Shown here: piece after piece, positions 16,803 through 24,832 of the stretch
How positions within the stretch are numbered: the stretch's first letter is position 1
Layout: every line of letters starts with the position of its first letter
Origin: Streptomyces graminofaciens
GTDB lineage: Bacteria > Actinomycetota > Actinomycetes > Streptomycetales > Streptomycetaceae
Length of the DNA: 64,000 bases
Direction: 5' to 3'
Assembly (NCBI RefSeq): GCF_030294945.1
Contig: NZ_AP018448.1
Location: 434,001 to 498,000 of the forward strand
Translations under genes and position numbers: made by a program
Notes under the pieces: generated by a model
The model's database searches: none
Told to the model about the DNA's origin: nothing
The model's input: only the letters and a program-made list of their open reading frames with translations

Positions 16803-19211
16803 ATGGCGGACAGCAGGATTTTGCTCGCGGTACGGGAACGTCCACAGGATGAGGGCGCCGGTGCCGAGCAGTTGGTGCGCATTGGTGAGGCGATCGAGAA
16901 GCGGGGGTTCGACGTCCGACGGGCGGTAGGCGTCGCGGACGCCGAGGCTGTGCTGCGGACGGAGGCGGGGCTGGCCGCGGCACTGGTCGCCTGGGAACTT
17001 CCGGGCCAAGGGGGCGCGGACGGCGAGCCCGGGGGCGCCACGGTGCTGCGTTCCATCGGCCGGCGATTCCAGAAACTGCCGGTCTTCCTGGTCATGACCG
17101 ACGACGGCGTGCAGGACCTGCCGCTGTGGGTGTCGGAGTCGGTCGTGGGCTATGTGTGGCCGCTTGAGGACACTCCCGGGTTCATCGCGGGCCGGATCAC
17201 CACCGCCGCGCGCACCTACCAGGATGCCCTCCTGCCGCCTTTCTTCCGGGCGCTGCGCCGCTTCGACGACGCGCACGAGTACTCCTGGCACACCCCGGCC
17301 CACTCCGGCGGTGTCGCCTTGCTGAAGTCGCCCGCAGGCCGGGCCTTCCACGACTACTTCGGGGAACGGCTGTTGCGCAGTGACCTGTCGATCTCCGTGG
17401 AGGAGCTCGGCTCGCTGTTCGAACACACCGGCCCGATCGGCGAAGCGGAGCGCAACGCCGCCCGGGTCTTCGGCGCCGGCCTCACCTACTTCGTGCTGCA
17501 CGGGGATTCCACCTGCAACCGAGTGGTCGGCCACTTCAGCGTCACTCGCGACGAGATCGCGCTGGTGGACCGCAACTGTCACAAGTCGGTGCTGCACGGG
17601 CTGGTCGTCTCCGGCGCCCGCCCGGTCTACCTGATCCCCACCCGCAACGGTTACGGCCTGGCCGGGCCCCTGCCTCCGGCGGAGCTCGCGGCGGACTCCG
17701 TCGCGGCCCGGATCGCCGCGAACCCGCTGACCCAGGATGCCGTTTCGCCCCGCCCTCAGTACGCGGTCTTCACCAACTCCACGTACGACGGCCTGTGTTA
17801 CGACGCCTCGGTGGCGGCACAGGCGTTCGCCGCGAGTACGCCCCGGCTGCATTTCGACGAGGCATGGTTCGCGTACGCCCGCTTCCACCCGCTCTACGCG
17901 GGCCGGTACGGCATGTCGGTGGACGAGGACACCTTTCCCGGCCCGGACCGGCCGACGGTCTTCGCGACCCAGTCCACCCACAAACTGCTGGCCGCGCTCT
18001 CCCAGAGCGCGATGGTTCACGTCAAGCCCGCCCCGAGGGCCCCCGTCGAACACAACCGGTTCAACGAGGCGCTGATGATGCACGGCACCACCTCCCCGCT
18101 GTATCCGATGATCGCCTCACTGGACGTGGCGACAGCGATGATGGACGGGCCGCAAGGCCGCTGGCTGATCGACGAGGCGGTGACCGAGGCGGTCCGCTTC
18201 CGCCAGGAGATGGTCCGCATCCGGCGCCGTATCGAGGAGGCCGGCGACCGACCGCCGTGGTTCTTCGGCGTGTGGCAACCCGAGACGGTCACCGACCCGG
18301 CCACCGGCACCCGACGGCCGTTCGACGAGACCCCGGCTGACCTGCTGCGCACCGAGCCGACCTGCTGGCATCTGGAACCCGGCGCGGCCTGGCACGGCTT
18401 CCCTGGGCTGACCGACGGCTACTGCATGCTCGACCCGATCAAGGTCACCCTGACCTGCCCGGGCATCGACGCGACCGGCGCGATGGGCGAGTGGGGCATC
18501 CCGGCACGAGTGCTCACCGCGTACCTGGCCACCCGCCACATCGTCGTGGAGAAGACCGACAGCTATACGACGCTCGTCCTGTTCTCCATGGGCATCACCA
18601 AGGGAAAATGGGGCACCCTCCTCGACGCCCTGATGGACTTCAAGGCCCTCTACGACGAGGAGGCCCCTCTCGACCGGGTCCTGCCCGCACTGGTCGCCGA
18701 GCACCCCAGGCGATACGCCGACCAAACCCTGCGCGAGCTGTGCCAGGACATGCACGACCACCTGCGCTCGGTCCGCCTCGTCGACCTGCTGGACACTGCC
18801 TTCCAGCAGCTGCCGGAACCGGTCACCCCGCCGCAACTGTGCTATCAGCGCCTGATCCGCGGTGGCACCCACCGCGTACGGTTGGCCGAGGCGCCGGGCC
18901 AGGTGGCCGCCGCCATGATCACCGTCACCCCGCCCGGCATCCCTGTCCTCATGCCCGGCGAGAGCGTCGGCGCCCCCGATGGCCCACTGCTGCGCTACCT
19001 CACCGCCCTGGAATCCTTCGACCGCCGCTTCCCCGGATTCCGCAGCGAAACCCATGGCGTGACCCTCGATCCCGACACGGGCGACTACCTCATCGAATGC
19101 ATGCGACCGACAGCCAGCGAAGGCGGAAAAACAAGCGCTGCCGCACAGGAACGCCGCGCCGTCACGCCGGGGCAACGCATGCACTCGAAGGAAACCCATG
19201 AGCGGTCCTGA
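16803..19211 (+). CDS. Orn/Lys/Arg decarboxylase (large, PLP-dependent)
   Basis: An 802-residue fold-type-I decarboxylase. Residues 1-130 form a receiver-like wing domain (MADSRILLAVRERPQ...PVFLVMTDDGVQDLPLWVSESVVGYVWPLEDTPGF). The PLP core follows with HTPAHSGGVAL, GDSTCNRVV, DRNCHKSVLHGL, FDEAWFAYARFHPLY and the Schiff-base lysine in ATQSTHKLLAALSQ (about residue 394). The C-terminal domain ends with PPGIPVLMPGE. This is the layout of biodegradative arginine/lysine decarboxylases, which consume a proton to release CO2 and make agmatine or cadaverine. ATG 16803 has a GGGAGGGG ribosome binding site. No antiporter gene follows; downstream is an IS graveyard. Confidence 0.9.
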   Translation: MADSRILLAVRERPQDEGAGAEQLVRIGEAIEKRGFDVRRAVGVADAEAVLRTEAGLAAALVAWELPGQGGADGEPGGATVLRSIGRRFQKLPVFLVMTDDGVQDLPLWVSESVVGYVWPLEDTPGFIAGRITTAARTYQDALLPPFFRALRRFDDAHEYSWHTPAHSGGVALLKSPAGRAFHDYFGERLLRSDLSISVEELGSLFEHTGPIGEAERNAARVFGAGLTYFVLHGDSTCNRVVGHFSVTRDEIALVDRNCHKSVLHGLVVSGARPVYLIPTRNGYGLAGPLPPAELAADSVAARIAANPLTQDAVSPRPQYAVFTNSTYDGLCYDASVAAQAFAASTPRLHFDEAWFAYARFHPLYAGRYGMSVDEDTFPGPDRPTVFATQSTHKLLAALSQSAMVHVKPAPRAPVEHNRFNEALMMHGTTSPLYPMIASLDVATAMMDGPQGRWLIDEAVTEAVRFRQEMVRIRRRIEEAGDRPPWFFGVWQPETVTDPATGTRRPFDETPADLLRTEPTCWHLEPGAAWHGFPGLTDGYCMLDPIKVTLTCPGIDATGAMGEWGIPARVLTAYLATRHIVVEKTDSYTTLVLFSMGITKGKWGTLLDALMDFKALYDEEAPLDRVLPALVAEHPRRYADQTLRELCQDMHDHLRSVRLVDLLDTAFQQLPEPVTPPQLCYQRLIRGGTHRVRLAEAPGQVAAAMITVTPPGIPVLMPGESVGAPDGPLLRYLTALESFDRRFPGFRSETHGVTLDPDTGDYLIECMRPTASEGGKTSAAAQERRAVTPGQRMHSKETHERS

Positions 19212-19279
19212 AGGGTGAACCGCTCCGGCGTCGGTGGAGGCTCCGGACTGTCCCGAGTTGGGTGGAGTCGAGTTGCTCG

Positions 19280-19770
19280 CGTGCTCAAAAAGACTCCATC
19301 TTCGTGTTGTCCACGCAGTCTTCGCTGGAGCCCATTGAGGGCAGCAGGCCGGAGGCCCTCGCGCGCTGGGTGAACGCCCAGGACCCTAACCGCACTTCGC
19401 GGTCGGAGTGGATGATGGTGCCACCCGGCCGCGGGGAGCGGTTGCCGATGGCCAGGGCCAGGGCTTTGGTGGTCATGGTCAGCCAGGCATGCTTGGCCAG
19501 GCGGTGAGACGGTGTACGGTCCCGTCAGGCGTAGTACCCGGAGTCGGCGACCAACAGCATTCCGCAGGCCGGCCGCACCGGCACGTGCTCACAGGCCGTC
19601 ACGCGGATGGCTTCGAAAGGCCTTTGGGGAACGTCACCTCGCCCAGCAGTTCGGCAGCCCGCCGACGGGTGACCAACTCGCCCTCCAGCTCGGCGATACG
19701 TTTGCGGGCCGCAGCGAGCTCGGACAAGAGGTGGCGGTCTTCTCGCACGGATGGAGACCCTGTGGAAGCC
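19280..19770 (-). pseudogene. IS3-family element, internally deleted
   Basis: Minus-strand pieces in order: LRAARKRIAELEGELVTRRRAAELLGEVTFPKGLSKPSA (end of OrfA, with its leucine-zipper region), then RVTACEHVPVRPACGMLLVADSGYYA (start of OrfB, usual form RACGVLGVSESGYYAW), then TTKALALAIGNRSPRPGGTIIHSDREVRLGSWAFTQRARASGLLPSMGSSEDCVDNTKMESF (OrfB core with the second catalytic Asp in IHSDR and the Glu in MESF). The first catalytic region between SGYYA and TKALA is missing, so the element is dead. Confidence 0.75.
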
Positions 19771-19860
19771 CCATGAGCTGGTCGAAGCAAGGCTCAACTA
19801 TGTTGCGCTGCCGGTAGATCTGCCGGTCCAACGCGGGTAGTCGCCCGCCTCTGCTGCCTT
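19771..19860 (-). pseudogene. IS5-type transposase scrap
   Basis: The minus strand reads PALDRQIYRQRNIVEPCFDQLMG, resembling the Glu-helix of IS5-family transposases (usual form IYRRRNVVERCFNRLKQ). Only about 25 residues remain beside the IS3 remnant. Confidence 0.5.
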
Positions 19861-19991
19861 GATGCGGTGGCTGACCTCCAACTGCCACGGGATCAGGAGC
19901 TCGTAGGCGCCGTGGGCGAGGATCCTGCCTTCCACGCGGTGAGCGAACCAGGACGTCACACGTCCGGGAGTGACACCGGGCCCTTCGCCCG

Positions 19992-20034
19992 GTCCGCCGT
20001 CCGGACCCTTACGGAGAGGGGCCGGACGGCGGAC
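19992..20034. terminator. Strong hairpin, 13-bp stem
   Basis: GTCCGCCGTCCGG (19992-20004) pairs perfectly with CCGGACGGCGGAC (20022-20034) around a 17-nt loop. It sits just downstream of the minus-strand fragment ending at 20068, so it probably terminated that gene. Confidence 0.7.
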
Positions 20035-20067
20035 GGAGGTTTATTGCGCCCTGTCAGGCGTAGGCGT

Positions 20068-20211
20068 TGAGTCTTGTTGTTGAGCCGGAGCCGTCGATCA
20101 GGGAGGAGCGGTTCGACACGCGGCCGCCGACGGTGAGCAGGGTCGGAGAACCGACCAGCACCCGGCAGCCACTGGCGAATTGCCGCATCGTGAGCGATCA
20201 CGCCCTCCTCC
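20068..20211 (-). pseudogene. C-terminal scrap of an unrecognised gene
   Basis: Upstream of the hairpin the minus strand reads MRQFASGCRVLVGSPTLLTVGGRVSNRSSLIDGSGSTTRLNAYA and stops. The placement of a strong terminator 30 bp after this stop argues that this is the real end of a former gene. I do not recognise the family and the upstream part is absent. Confidence 0.35.
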
Positions 20212-20247
20212 TCACCCACTGGAGGCGCTCGTTCCGAGCGGAGTCCT

Positions 20248-20709
20248 TCAGGCGCCGCCTCCGATGATGAGGCAGGTGGTGGTGGCGTGGGCGATCAGCT
20301 TGCCCTGTTCGTCCACGACCTTGCCTTCCGCTGTGGCGGTGCGACGGCCGACGTGGATGACGTTCCCCTCGGCGGTGAGTGTCTGGCCGCCGGTGTGGGC
20401 GGCCCGGATGTAGTTGACCTTCAGCTCGAGGGTCGTGTAGGCGACGCCCGCGGGGAGGGTGGTGTGCACCGCGCACCCCATGACGGAGTCCAGGAGCGTC
20501 GCCGCGATGCCGCCGTGGACGGCGCCGAGGGGGTTGGCGAAGTCGGGCCGGGTGTCGAGCGAGATGACGATGCGGCCGTGCTCCACTTCGTCGAACCGCA
20601 TGCCGAGCAGCCTGCCGATCGAGGGTACGTCGGTCTCGGTCGGCCGCTTGGACTGTATCCAGCGCATCAGTTCGAGGCCGGAGAGTGCGGTGAAGTCGGT
20701 CGTGGACAC
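20248..20709 (-). CDS. PaaI-family hotdog thioesterase
   Basis: A 153-residue hotdog-fold protein. FANPLGAVHGGIAATLLDSVMGCAVHTTLP is the PaaI signature: HGG plus the helix with the catalytic Asp. Later strands YTTLELKVNYIRAAHTGGQTLTAEGNVIHVGRRTATAEGKVVDEQGKLIAHATTTCLII complete the fold. It would hydrolyse an acyl-CoA thioester in the cytoplasm. It lies 63 bp downstream of an enoyl-CoA hydratase on the same strand, preceded by a TetR gene, so the three likely form one operon acting on a CoA ester. The start is GTG 20709. Confidence 0.9.
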   Translation of the reverse strand: MSTTDFTALSGLELMRWIQSKRPTETDVPSIGRLLGMRFDEVEHGRIVISLDTRPDFANPLGAVHGGIAATLLDSVMGCAVHTTLPAGVAYTTLELKVNYIRAAHTGGQTLTAEGNVIHVGRRTATAEGKVVDEQGKLIAHATTTCLIIGGGA

Positions 20710-20772
20710 GGAACACTCCTTGCTTGTGGTGCCGGCCTCGGTCGGTCGACCGGCTGTGTGGTGGATGTGGCG

Positions 20773-21444
20773 TCAGCCCATGGGGTTGGTCGTGTCGCGC
20801 AGGGCGGCGAGGACGGGCGCGTACATGCGGGACTTGATGGTGGCGAGGGTGTCGCCGGCCTTGGCGGCCTGGGCCTGCGCGATGGCGACGGCCGTCGTCC
20901 GTACGGCGTCCTCGTCGACGGCGTGGTCGACGATGCCGGCGACCAAGGCGTCGTGGCCGCCGTAGCGGTGGGCCGTGACCATCGCCTCGTGCGCGGTCCT
21001 CGGTGCGAGGCGGGACTGGATGAGAGACGACATGCCCGGGGTGAACGGGATGTTGATCTCGGCCTCGGGCAGGCACCAGAAGCCTCGGTCGGAGCGCATC
21101 ACCCGGAAGTCGTGGGCCAGCGAGAACATGGCGCCGGCGGCGAAGGTGTGCCCCTGCAGCGCGGCCACGGTTACCAGCGGCAGGGACAGCAGCCGCGCGA
21201 AGAGCGCGTGCACCGAGATCACGTACTCCAGGTACTGGTCCTCGTGGGCGAACAACCAGTCCAGGTCGAGGCCGTTGGAGTAGAACTTGCCCGTCGCGGC
21301 GGTCACCAGGGCGCGCGGTCCGTCCGTCTTCTCCACCTCGTCCAGGGCTGCGGCGACGGCGGATATCCAGTCGGGGTGGAATCGGTTCTCGCTGTCTCCG
21401 AGGTCGAGGACGAAGACGTCGTCCTGGCGGTCGAGTACGGGCAT
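20773..21444 (-). CDS. Enoyl-CoA hydratase/isomerase (crotonase family)
   Basis: A 223-residue crotonase-fold enzyme starting MPVLDRQDDVFVLDLGDSENRF. The oxyanion-hole segments are ATGKFYSNGLDLDWL and AALQGHTFAAGAMFSLAHDFRVM, and CLPEAEINIPFTPGMSSLI follows. The protein is short for the family (260 is usual) and resembles plant-type Δ3-Δ2-enoyl-CoA isomerases (ECI/HCD1), which keep a Glu in the region occupied here by PEAEIN. Downstream sits a PaaI thioesterase and upstream a TetR regulator on the same strand, which suggests regulated use of a fatty or aromatic acyl-CoA. Confidence 0.88.
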   Translation of the reverse strand: MPVLDRQDDVFVLDLGDSENRFHPDWISAVAAALDEVEKTDGPRALVTAATGKFYSNGLDLDWLFAHEDQYLEYVISVHALFARLLSLPLVTVAALQGHTFAAGAMFSLAHDFRVMRSDRGFWCLPEAEINIPFTPGMSSLIQSRLAPRTAHEAMVTAHRYGGHDALVAGIVDHAVDEDAVRTTAVAIAQAQAAKAGDTLATIKSRMYAPVLAALRDTTNPMG

Positions 21445-21496
21445 GGTGGCTCCTTCGGGCGGGGCGGTCGGCATGGGCGGGTGCGGTGACGGGCAG

Positions 21497-22114
21497 TCAC
21501 GGGTGAGAGCGATGAGCGGCGTCGGGGTCTGGCCCGTCTCGCAGGGTGTGGACCAGCAGGTCGTGGGTCTCGGCAGCCGCGTCGTCCAGCGGGGCGGTGC
21601 TGCGTTCGGCCCGGGACATGATCACCCCGCCTTCGACGGCGGCGATGACGAACGTGGCCAGCCTCCTGCTCCGCACCTCGGGCAGGCCGTTGCGGTGGAA
21701 CAGGCCGGCCAGCGCCTCGCGCCAGCGGGCGAAGACCTCTGCGGCGGAGCGGGAGAGTTGCGGGGCGTCGTCGTTGGTCTCCACGGCCACCGCCACGATC
21801 GGACAGCCGGCCCGGAAGTCGCTCTCCAGCAGCCAGTCCCGCCACAGGGCGAAGAACGCGTCCACTGCCTCCGGCACGTCGTCGGCCTGCGCGGCGGCGT
21901 CGATGAGGCCGGCGATGTAGTCGCCGGCCAGCGCCACCGCCTCGTCGATCAGCTGGGCGCGTCCACCTGGGAAGTGGTGGTATACCGAGCCGCGCGGGGC
22001 ACCGCTGTGCGCGAGGACGCGGTCGATACTCGTCGCACCGGCGCCGTACTCACGCAACAGGACAGCGGCGCTGAGGACCATCCGCTCCCGGCTGTCACTC
22101 TTGCGGGGGCTCAC
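21497..22114 (-). CDS. TetR/AcrR repressor (LmrA/YxaF type)
   Basis: A 205-residue regulator. The HTH is SRERMVLSAAVLLREYGAGATSIDRVLAHSGAPRGSVYHHFPGGRAQLIDEAV (residues 7-58), with the GSVYHHFPGGR...L signature of the LmrA/YxaF branch. The C-terminal domain (CPIVAVAVETNDDAP) fits the same branch. It is first in the operon with the enoyl-CoA hydratase and thioesterase and probably represses all three, including itself. A candidate operator, TACC-N4-GGTA, lies at 22149-22160 about 35 bp upstream of its start. Confidence 0.88.
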   Translation of the reverse strand: MSPRKSDSRERMVLSAAVLLREYGAGATSIDRVLAHSGAPRGSVYHHFPGGRAQLIDEAVALAGDYIAGLIDAAAQADDVPEAVDAFFALWRDWLLESDFRAGCPIVAVAVETNDDAPQLSRSAAEVFARWREALAGLFHRNGLPEVRSRRLATFVIAAVEGGVIMSRAERSTAPLDDAAAETHDLLVHTLRDGPDPDAAHRSHP

Positions 22115-22148
22115 ACGCCACCGAACCTTTCTCAGGCACCCACTGGTC

Positions 22149-22160
22149 TACCGGTTGGTA
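22149..22160. promoter_or_regulatory. Candidate operator of the TetR operon
   Basis: TACCGGTTGGTA, a 4-bp inverted repeat with a 4-bp centre, just upstream of the TetR gene. It resembles short LmrA/YxaF-type operators but is only suggestive. Confidence 0.35.
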
Positions 22161-22557
22161 ACTTATGTCGTATGCCATAGAACATGCAAGAGAGGTGTCG
22201 AAAGCGCGTCGGAGGCGGGGCGAACAGGGCGCTCCCGGGCCCTGGTGGGCTCGGCGCCGACGAAGCGGGGGTCGCCGTAGGGGGCGATCACCGGGTGTTT
22301 CACGAGGGCGCCGGAGTCCCGACCCGCCTGGTGCTCGGTGAGGGCGACGGGCGACCTCGACCTTGACGGCCGGGTACTTCTTCGCGAAGGAGGCGACCTC
22401 CTTGGCCAGGGAGGGAAAGGCTGAGCTCGGACGGTACGGCCGCTCGCCTCGGGATCGCGCAGCCGGCCGTGCGTTGTGGTGGCCGGGGCGATCGGTGCTG
22501 GTCAGCAGTGTCAGCGAGCGTCGCTGATCGGTATGTGGTGTTGGCGGTCGTCCACGG
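22161..22557. other. Intergenic about 400 bp with a possible gene scrap
   Basis: No complete gene. The minus strand near 22360-22430 reads FPSLAKEVASFAKKYPAVKVEVA, reminiscent of the beginning of a mature sugar-binding lipoprotein of an ABC transporter. If so, it is a remnant of transport genes that would have been next to the LacI regulator. Confidence 0.3.
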
Positions 22558-23658
22558 TCAGATGCCTGCCCCCTGGCCGGGACGGGTTGCGGCGCGCCGC
22601 GCGCGGCCCGGGGTCGTCCGAGGAGGCGGAGGGGCGGTCGAGGAGCGGACGACGAGGTCGATCGGTGCGTTGCTCGCCGGAAGAGGGTCCGCCTGCGGGT
22701 TCTCGATGGCGTGCACGAGACGCTTGAGTCCCTCCTGGGCCACGGCATCGAACGGCTGCCGCACCGTGGTCAGCGGAGGGGTTACGAAGCCCGCCACCGG
22801 GATGTCGTCGAAGCCGACGACGCTGACGTCTTCCGGCACCCGCCGCCCGGCTTCCGTCAGGGCCCGGATCAGCCCGATCGCCATGTCGTCGTTGGCCGCG
22901 AACACCGCGGTCACGGCCGGGTCGGCGGCCAGCTCATGGCCCGCCGCATAGCCGGAGGCGGCCGACCAGTCTCCCCCGACGACCGGCGGTACCTCCCTGC
23001 CGTGCGAGGCCAGCGCGGCCCGCCAGCCTTCCAGCCGGTCCTGGGCCGCGTACCACCGCCGCGGACCGGCGAGATGGTGCACCGTCGCGTGCCCCAGGTC
23101 CAGCAGATGCTCGGTGGCCGCCCGTGCCATCAGGTCTACGCCTCCTCCGGCCGTGAGCACCGTGGGGGCAGCCACGGGCGAGGGCGCGTTGATGACCAGC
23201 ACAGGCACACCGACCCGGACCGAGACGTCACCCCCGGGCTCGTCGATCGGCTCGGAGATGACGATGCCGTCCACGCCCTGGTCGAGGAGCGAGTCCACCG
23301 CGCCGGCCATGCCTGCGGGGTCGCCCTCCATGGTGTTGACCACGCGAAGCGCGTACCCCGTGTCCCGGACGACCCGCTCGACGCCCATGAGCAGTGTGGC
23401 CGGCCCGTACAGGGCGGTGCCCAGGGTCACGACGCCGATTGAACGGGTGCGCCCGGAGGCCAGCGCCCGGGCCGCGTTGTTCAGCCGGTAGCCGAGCTGC
23501 TCGGCGGCTTCGAGGACCCGGCGGCGTACATCCGCGGAGACGTACGGCTCGTCGTTGAAGACCCGCGACACCGTCTTCTGCGAGACCCCTGCCAGCCGGG
23601 CCACATCCACACTGCGCGGCGCGGCAGAACCCCCGCCCCGCCCTGTCCCTCGCGTCAT
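22558..23658 (-). CDS. LacI-family transcriptional regulator
   Basis: A 366-residue regulator starting MTRGTGRGGGSAAPRSVDVARLAGVSQKTVSRVFNDEPYVSADVRRRVLEAAEQLGYRLNNAARALASGRTRSIGVV. This is the complete LacI HTH plus hinge helix, followed by the periplasmic-binding-protein-like sensor domain (VDGIVISEPIDEP, VFAANDDMAIGLIRALTEAGRRVPEDVSVVGFDDIPVAGFVTPPLTTVRQP). It should bind a sugar and release DNA. No sugar transporter remains beside it. A perfect LacI-type palindrome occurs 0.8 kb upstream, in front of the GNAT gene (24486-24500), and is a plausible target. Confidence 0.92.
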   Translation of the reverse strand: MTRGTGRGGGSAAPRSVDVARLAGVSQKTVSRVFNDEPYVSADVRRRVLEAAEQLGYRLNNAARALASGRTRSIGVVTLGTALYGPATLLMGVERVVRDTGYALRVVNTMEGDPAGMAGAVDSLLDQGVDGIVISEPIDEPGGDVSVRVGVPVLVINAPSPVAAPTVLTAGGGVDLMARAATEHLLDLGHATVHHLAGPRRWYAAQDRLEGWRAALASHGREVPPVVGGDWSAASGYAAGHELAADPAVTAVFAANDDMAIGLIRALTEAGRRVPEDVSVVGFDDIPVAGFVTPPLTTVRQPFDAVAQEGLKRLVHAIENPQADPLPASNAPIDLVVRSSTAPPPPRTTPGRARRAATRPGQGAGI

Positions 23659-23817
23659 GGTGCCTCCCGGTGGCGGACGGTCGAAGTCGAATGCGAAGTC
23701 GGTCGTGGTCGATTCTGTCAGGGCGACCACGCCGGTTGTTCACCCCCGGATCGCCGCCACGGCACGGCCTCGCCTAGCAGCAGGAGGAGGAGCCGACCGC
23801 CCGAGGACATCGCGCGG

Positions 23818-24390
23818 TCACGCCGAAGATGCCGAGAGGCTCTTCATCGGGATCTCGAAGTGCACCGTGGCGACGCCCGGCCCGTGTTCGCCCGTGGCGC
23901 GCGCGTCGAAGATCTCCTTGGCCAGGCTTCGCCAGAAGAGTTCCGCGCCTTCGATATCGACGTTGGTGTGGAGGTAGACGCGCTCGTAGCCGGGCGTGTC
24001 CGTGATGAAGTCGCAGGCCGCTTCGACCAGGGTGCGGGCGAGACCGCGGCGTCGGTGTTCGGGGCGGACGTAGACGCGGACCAGTTGGGCGGTGGTGTCC
24101 TTGTCGTAGCGTTCGGCCAGTCGGCGCGGGTGCGGCGGGTGGGCGGGGCCACCGGACCGTACGCCGGTGGTGGCGACCACTTCGTCCCCGTGCACGGCCA
24201 CGAGCAGCAGGTGCCGCGGGTCGTCGAGGTACGTGCCCTGGAGGTCCACGGTGTCGCGGTGCCACTGGGGTACGTATCCGTAGCCGAACTCCTTGTAGAA
24301 GGTGTCGAGCATGACGCGGCGGGCGCCGTCGACGTCGGCCGGTGTCGCGGGGCGCACGGTGTACTCGCCGTGGTACGCGGTCTGGGTCAC
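23818..24390 (-). CDS. GNAT-family N-acetyltransferase
   Basis: A 190-residue acetyltransferase starting VTQTAYHGEYTVRPATPADVDGARRVMLDTFYKEFGYGYVPQWHRD. Motif A, LVRVYVRPEHRRRGLARTLVEAACDFI, contains the R-x-x-G-x-A acetyl-CoA binding loop. YERVYLHTNVDIEGAELFWRSLAKEIF is the C-terminal motif with the usual aromatic residues. The GTG at 24390 follows AGGGAGG at a suitable distance. Substrate unknown. The gene reads away from the metallophore-like operon and shares its upstream region, so coregulation with that operon is possible but not shown. Confidence 0.85.
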   Translation of the reverse strand: MTQTAYHGEYTVRPATPADVDGARRVMLDTFYKEFGYGYVPQWHRDTVDLQGTYLDDPRHLLLVAVHGDEVVATTGVRSGGPAHPPHPRRLAERYDKDTTAQLVRVYVRPEHRRRGLARTLVEAACDFITDTPGYERVYLHTNVDIEGAELFWRSLAKEIFDARATGEHGPGVATVHFEIPMKSLSASSA

Positions 24391-24485
24391 TGGGGTCCTC
24401 CCTGGCTGGCGTGCGCCGAGCGCGCGGCGGTGCCCTGGTGGGGGACCCGGAGCCGCGCCGCCCGGGTCCCGCCATGCTAGCCAGA

Positions 24486-24500
24486 TGAAAACGCTTTTCA
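24486..24500. promoter_or_regulatory. LacI-type palindrome
   Basis: TGAAAACGCTTTTCA: perfect 6-bp arms around a CGC centre, 96 bp upstream of the GNAT start. The central CG and A/T-rich arms fit LacI-family operators. Confidence 0.6.
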
Positions 24501-24714
24501 AAAACGGCACGGGGGTCCACGACACCACGGGCAGCCCGGATTCCTCGCAGCGCACATCCGCCGTCGGCACCGTCGCGTCGACGAGGTGCGCGGCCGCAGC
24601 GTCGTCCACACAGGCGTCGCCCCGGCCGGTGAACGCACCGCGGGAGCAGGGCCGCACTGCGGGCGGACGGGTTCACGGAAAGCCTCCTGCCGATTCCAGC
24701 GAGGTAGATGACAA

Positions 24715-24729
24715 TGAAAATGATTATCG
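24715..24729. promoter_or_regulatory. Zur/Fur-family box of the metallophore-like operon
   Basis: TGAAAATGATTATCG matches the Zur-type consensus TGAAAATGATTTTCA at 13 of 15 positions. The wider 19-mer from 24710 matches the classical Fur box at 16 of 19. It lies 103 bp upstream of the ATP-grasp start, in an A/T-rich patch that is exceptional for this window, so it should form the operon's metal-responsive operator. The consensus strings are from memory. Confidence 0.65.
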
Positions 24730-24832
24730 ATAACGTGGCTCGCGGCAAAACCCGGCAGCCACCGCGAGGAGGCTCCGTCGGGCTGCCCTGACGCCTGAAC
24801 CGCATGGCATGACGGCATGGAGAAGGGGAGCT

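Larger units (their letters stand above)
24391..24832. promoter_or_regulatory. Divergent 442-bp control region
   Basis: Separates the GNAT gene (minus) from the 10-gene operon (plus). It contains a LacI-type palindrome at 24486-24500, nearer the GNAT gene, and a Zur/Fur-like box at 24710-24729, nearer the operon. No further gene is evident. Confidence 0.6.

Noticed and set aside
22360..22430. Sugar-binding protein gene next to LacI
   Set aside because: Only about 23 residues resemble such a protein; too little to call a gene, so kept as a possible scrap.
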